Shown here one piece after another: positions 9,299 through 12,455 of a stretch of 12,455 nucleotides of DNA; positions within the stretch are counted from its first letter, which is position 1; every line of letters begins with the position of its first letter. Source of the DNA: Chlamydomonas sphaeroides (lineage: Eukaryota; Chlorophyta; Chlorophyceae; Chlamydomonadales; Chlamydomonadaceae); NCBI GenBank assembly GCA_001662425.1, contig BDDC01002498.1, positions 1-12,455 of the forward strand. The letters run 5' to 3'. Under the pieces are notes generated by a model that saw only the letters and a program-made list of their open reading frames with translations, ran no database searches and was not told where the DNA came from. The translations under genes were made by a program, and so were the position numbers.

Positions 9299-12193
9299 TC
9301 AGCACGTCACGGCGCCGCGTGCCCCCGGCCCCCCTTGGCCCCCCAGCACCAGCCCCCGGTACGCCTCCAGCAGCCCCGGCACCTGCCCCAGCAGCAGCTC
9401 CTGCGGGCGCTGGGCCGCCAGGGGGCTGCTGAGGGAGGACACGTGCGCCGCCAGCAGGCCCGCATCCAGGCCGGTGGCGGCGGCGGCGGAGGGGCCGTGG
9501 AAGGAGGGGTCGGGCGAGGCCGGATTCGTGCCGGAGGCGCGGCGGGCGTCGTCCACGAGCGCTGCCCACGAGGCGCAACTGCGTTCGCGGAGCAGCGCCT
9601 GCGCGGCGCCGGGCGGGGTGAGCGGAAGGGAGGAACGGGTCTTCCAGCTGCGAGTTGCCGCCTCACATGCCTGCGCTGCACTTCGACCCCATTGCAGGGT
9701 CGGCAACCGGCCCCGGCCGGTGATCTACCAGTCTTCTACAACGCGGCGCCAGGTAGTGGGCTGCAGGCCCTCCCAGCACCTCCCGGCAGCACCCGCTCGC
9801 GTCCAAGCGCAGCTGCATACCGAAGCTATCCGTACGTGCAGGCCTAGGCGCGTGCCCAGCAATGGCGCGGTACGCACCCTGGCCGCCACAGCGCCGTACT
9901 GCTTCCCGCCCATCCCTCCCACCCAGCCCACCTGGCAGTCCGCTAGCAGCACCGGCAGCTGCCCCACCCGCAGCTGCTCCGCGGCGCAGCACGCCACGTG
10001 CCGCCGCGCCCGCTCCACCGCGGAGGCGGCGGAGCCGTGCGGCGGCGGCCCGGAGGCGTCGGCGGCGCCGCTGCCCTCCGCCGCCAGCTCGCGCCCCAGC
10101 GCCGCCAGCGCCGCCAGCGGGTCTAGGGCCGGCGGCGACGCGGGCGGCTGCTCCGGCACCGGCGGCAGCCCCAGGCGCGCCCTGAGCTCCCGCAGAGGGC
10201 CGGACACGTCTGGCGGGGCGAGTGCGGGCGTGAGGGGCGTGGGCGCTCAGAGCCGAGGCCTGGGCACAGGGCCAGCCCGGCTGCGCGAGGGGACTTCTCA
10301 CAGGCCCACACGCGGCGACGCGGCCGGAGCAGGGGCCACATGCAGTTGCGGCGGGACTGCAATCGCAACCGCAACCGCAATAGGTAACGCACCGGCATGT
10401 GTTGCGCCGGATGGTGGGGATGTCATTGCCGCCGCCGACGGCGCGGCGTGCGGTGGCGGCGGCGGCGGCGGGGCGTCGGCCGGCAGCTGCCCAGTGCTGA
10501 CCTGGCGGAATTTGGCCAGGAGCCCCGACGGCGGCGGCGACGGCGACGACGACAGCGGGCTGACGGTGCCGCCGGCTTCACGGCCAGGGGTCCGCAAGAT
10601 TGGCACCTTGCCCGTGAACCGGCTGATGGCGGTGGAAGCGCCGGCGGAGATGCGCTCCAGAGCGCTGGCGGCGACGGCGGCGGCGCCGCCGGCGGCGCTG
10701 GCGCCCGCCGGCGGCGGCGACGGCGGGCGCTCCGCCAGCGACCCCGCCGACTTGGAGCCGTGCACGGGTGCCGTACCGTACGGCACCGGGACCAGCGTCG
10801 ACGTGGCGTCGGCGTCGAGCGCAGAGCCCATGCTGCCCATCAGGCTGGCGGCGCCGCTAGAGCTGGCCGCTTGACGGTGCCAAGATGCCGGCGGCGGCGG
10901 CGCCGCCGCGCCGCTGGGCGCCTCCGGCGCCGCTGGCGCTTTGCGCAGGATGCTTTGCAGCAGGGAGGGCGCTGCGGGTGCCGCCGCGGGGGCTGGATGG
11001 GGAGGCGGCGGCGGAGGGGCGTGCCCCTGCGCCAGGCCGCCGCCGGCGGGTGGTGGCGGCGCAGCGCTCATGCCCCGGCTGCGTAGCGCCGTCGCGACGA
11101 CGCCGGGCGGCGGGATGGTGAGCGCGGGTGTCAGGTTGTCGGGGCCCTGGGTGCGATGGGTTGAGGCGGGCGTGGGTAGGCACACGATGGGCAGAGGCTG
11201 CAAGAGCAGTGACGAAGGTCCCAGCGGGGAGGGGAGGGCCCCCCCACCCTGGCCCACTCTGCCCCATGCCTGCCTCTTTCCTGCCCTCCTCCATGCCCCC
11301 TGACCCATGTCCCCTCCCTGCCTCCCCGCGCCGTCTCCCTGCCCGCTGCCGTCCCCTCCTCCTCCCCTCCCCCTCGACCCACAGCCGCACCATGTCCAGC
11401 CACCAGGCGTCGCCGCAGATGCCGTCCCGCTTGCGGCCTCCCAGCAGCAGCAGCCGCCCGCCGCCCACCGCCGCCAGCGCCGAGCACATGCGGTCGCCCG
11501 GCAGCACCAGCAGCGGCGCGGGGCCGCCGCCGCCGCCGCCGCCGGGCAGCGCCGCGGGCCCGCCGTGCTGCTGCTGCTGCTGCTGCTGCTGCGAAAGGGG
11601 GTGCGGGTGCGGGTGTCCCCCGCCGTGCTGCCCCCCCTGCAGTGCCGCCGCCTGCTGGTCCAGCGCCGACAGCAGCGCGGGGTCGTCCAGCGCGGGGCCC
11701 GCAGCCACGGCGGCGCCCTCGGGCGGCTCCACTCGGTGCCAGCTGCGAATGGCAGGTGCGGCGGGGAAAGAGTGGAGGCCGCTGGGGAGCGGGGAGCTGC
11801 GGGCGCTTACGGCCGCACCCGCCACACCCCGCCACACCCCGGCTGCCCCGGCTGCGCCCGACCCTGGGGCGCCCCCCGCCCTGGGCGCCCGTCCGTCCCT
11901 CGCGCTGTGGGGCCTTGCCCCTACCCTCCCACGACCCTCCGCCCCAAACCTATATGCGGCCACGGTAAGCACCCGCTTGCCCACAGCACGTCTCTTCCCT
12001 TTAATGTATTATATACAGAGACATAGATGGGATGCGTTGATGCATGTCCGCAAGAGTCACCGTACACAGCCGCACCTGAAGGTGGCCATGTCCAGCACCC
12101 ACAGGTCCCGGCACTGCACGTAGTTGCGGCTGAACGACAGCAGCCCGCTCTGGTCCAGGCAGCCGCCGAACACCGCCAGGCGGGCGCCCATGG
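9299..12193 (-). CDS. Kelch-repeat protein, partial (5' end beyond window)
   Basis: Minus-strand exons 12193-12076, 11742-11391, 11146-10393, 10209-9932 and 9598-9299 join in phase and give about 599 residues ending in TGA; the start is off the right edge. The first visible exon encodes a kelch blade (ARLAVFGG ... CRDLWVLDMATFSWHRV) and the second a further one (GDRMCSALAAV ... RLLLLGG ... GDAWWLDM). Each has the hydrophobic-GG pair and the W-x-L-D strand of a beta-propeller blade. About 75 residues, including eight Gln and seven Gly in a row, separate the blades. After the propeller comes a Pro/Ala/Ser-rich low-complexity region (exon 11146-10393) and then a probably helical, Leu/Ala/Arg-rich end with several Cys. 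I do not recognise the C-terminal part. Kelch propellers bind proteins, and the pathway cannot be inferred. Blades are well supported; exons three to five rest on splice motifs and phase. Confidence 0.75.
9599..9931 (-). other. Intron (333 bases) of the kelch gene
   Basis: Minus-strand donor GTGGGC follows ...LADCQ, and the acceptor GCGCAG precedes ALLRERSC; the join is phase 0. Nothing else recognisable lies in it. Open frames crossing it on both strands have no known motifs. Confidence 0.6.
10362..10382. repeat. Short hexamer repeat CGCAAC/T in an intron
   Basis: About three and a half near-identical hexamers (ATCGCAACCGCAACCGCAAT) lie just inside the intron between the third and fourth visible kelch exons (10392-10210). 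It would not be translated in the proposed model. Confidence 0.7.
11523..11591 (-). repeat. Coding microsatellites: (GCC)7 and (CTG)8
   Basis: On the plus strand seven GCC units (11523-11543) and eight CTG units (11568-11591) lie within the kelch exon. Read on the minus strand they code seven Gly and eight Gln. They sit in the loop between two propeller blades, where length variation can be tolerated. Confidence 0.9.
11743..12075 (-). other. Intron (333 bases) between two kelch exons
   Basis: Minus-strand donor GTGCGG at 12075 and acceptor TTCGCAG ending at 11743 join ...DMATF and WHRV through a split Ser codon, restoring the standard end of a kelch blade. An AT-richer patch (about 11998-12020, TTTAATGTATTATATACAGAG) stands out but has no assigned role. 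Confidence 0.7.
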
Positions 12194-12455
12194 CTGCGGC
12201 AGCAGGGAGGGGCCGGCAGTGTGGAGGGAGGGGCCAGCAGAGTGGGAGAGGAGGTACGGACGGACGCACGGGGTCTCTTGACGATGGCGGGGAGGAGGGA
12301 GGTGCGAACGACGGGCAAGGCCAGCCGTGCGATCGCCCCCCCCCGGCCCCACCACCACCTCACACCTCACACCGCCCCCCCCCCGGGCCCACCACCACCT
12401 CACACCTCACACCGCCCCCCCCCGGCCCCACCACCACTTCACACCTCACACCGCG
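12194..12455 (-). other. Probable intron 5' of the kelch exons, running off the window
   Basis: The exon at 12193 begins after an acceptor CTGCCGCAG in phase needing one base from the previous exon. From here to the right edge no in-phase kelch-like coding is seen. It is C/G-rich and ends in the 39-40 bp minisatellite. Confidence 0.55.
12334..12455. repeat. 39-40 bp minisatellite, three copies, cut by the window edge
   Basis: Each unit is a run of eight to ten C, then GGSCCCACCACCACC(or T)T, then CACACCTCACACCG. The ACCACCAC blocks start at 12351, 12391 and 12430, so the periods are 40 and 39. Units differ mostly in C-run length and one or two bases. The minus strand carries long G runs that could form G-quadruplexes. 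Confidence 0.9.

Noticed and set aside
7686..9578. Long minus-strand open frame (630 codons)
   Set aside because: It overlaps the last sulfatase exon in antisense and crosses the intergenic region, with Gly/Arg-rich composition and no recognisable domain. The stop of the kelch frame and the sulfatase homology explain the ends better.
8892..10874. Long plus-strand open frame (660 codons)
   Set aside because: It is antisense to the kelch exons, with shuffled Ala/Pro/Ser/Arg composition, no motif, and no stops only because the DNA is GC-rich. The minus-strand reading has splice signals, phase agreement and kelch blades.
10857..11110. Alternative kelch exon start after CTACGCAG near 11090 with a Thr/Arg-rich reading
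   Set aside because: Phase 0 there gives an Arg/Thr-rich frame without sense. The acceptor at 11147 (CACCCAG) gives phase 0 into the long, better-composed frame.

Overview
The window looks like nuclear DNA from a volvocine green alga (Chlamydomonas/Volvox/Gonium type). The signs are very high GC, many short introns with GTGAGT- or GTGCGT-type donors and C/T-rich CAG acceptors, strong G/C codon bias at third positions, long (S)PPPP-type linkers as in hydroxyproline-rich wall glycoproteins, and a start codon in the algal context CAGCACC-ATG-GC. This is a judgement from sequence style; no species can be named. No bacterial signals, RNA genes, CRISPR arrays or transposons were found.

Layout. (1) Positions 1-2704, plus strand: the 3' part of a multi-exon gene (five visible exons, about 572 residues). 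It encodes proline-rich linkers alternating with two related cysteine-containing modules, and ends in a domain homologous to the C-terminal domain of the sulfatase next door. No sulfatase catalytic core is visible, so it lies upstream of the window or is absent. (2) Positions 2705-3763: intergenic, without a convincing gene. (3) Positions 3764-7880, plus strand: a complete 11-exon gene for a 667-residue secreted sulfatase with signal peptide, Pro-rich spacer, formylglycine motif, conserved metal ligands and a sulfatase C-terminal domain. (4) Positions 7881-9298: the shared 3' region of two convergent genes, with a good hairpin near 8704-8751. (5) Positions 12193-9299, minus strand: five 3' exons of a kelch-repeat gene whose 5' end is beyond the right edge. 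It has a poly-Gln/poly-Gly insertion between two kelch blades and a long, unrecognised, Pro/Ala-rich to helical C-terminal region. The extreme right end is a 39-40 bp G/C-rich minisatellite, probably in an intron of that gene.

All three gene models were built by hand from splice motifs and reading-frame phase. Every junction joins in phase without a stop, and the two plus-strand genes align at their C-termini, which supports both. The two plus-strand genes look like tandem sulfatase-family paralogues whose products act outside the plasma membrane, in the wall or matrix. Volvocine sulfatases are known to release sulfate from sulfated wall polymers or external esters, often under sulfur starvation. 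The kelch gene has no evident functional link to them.
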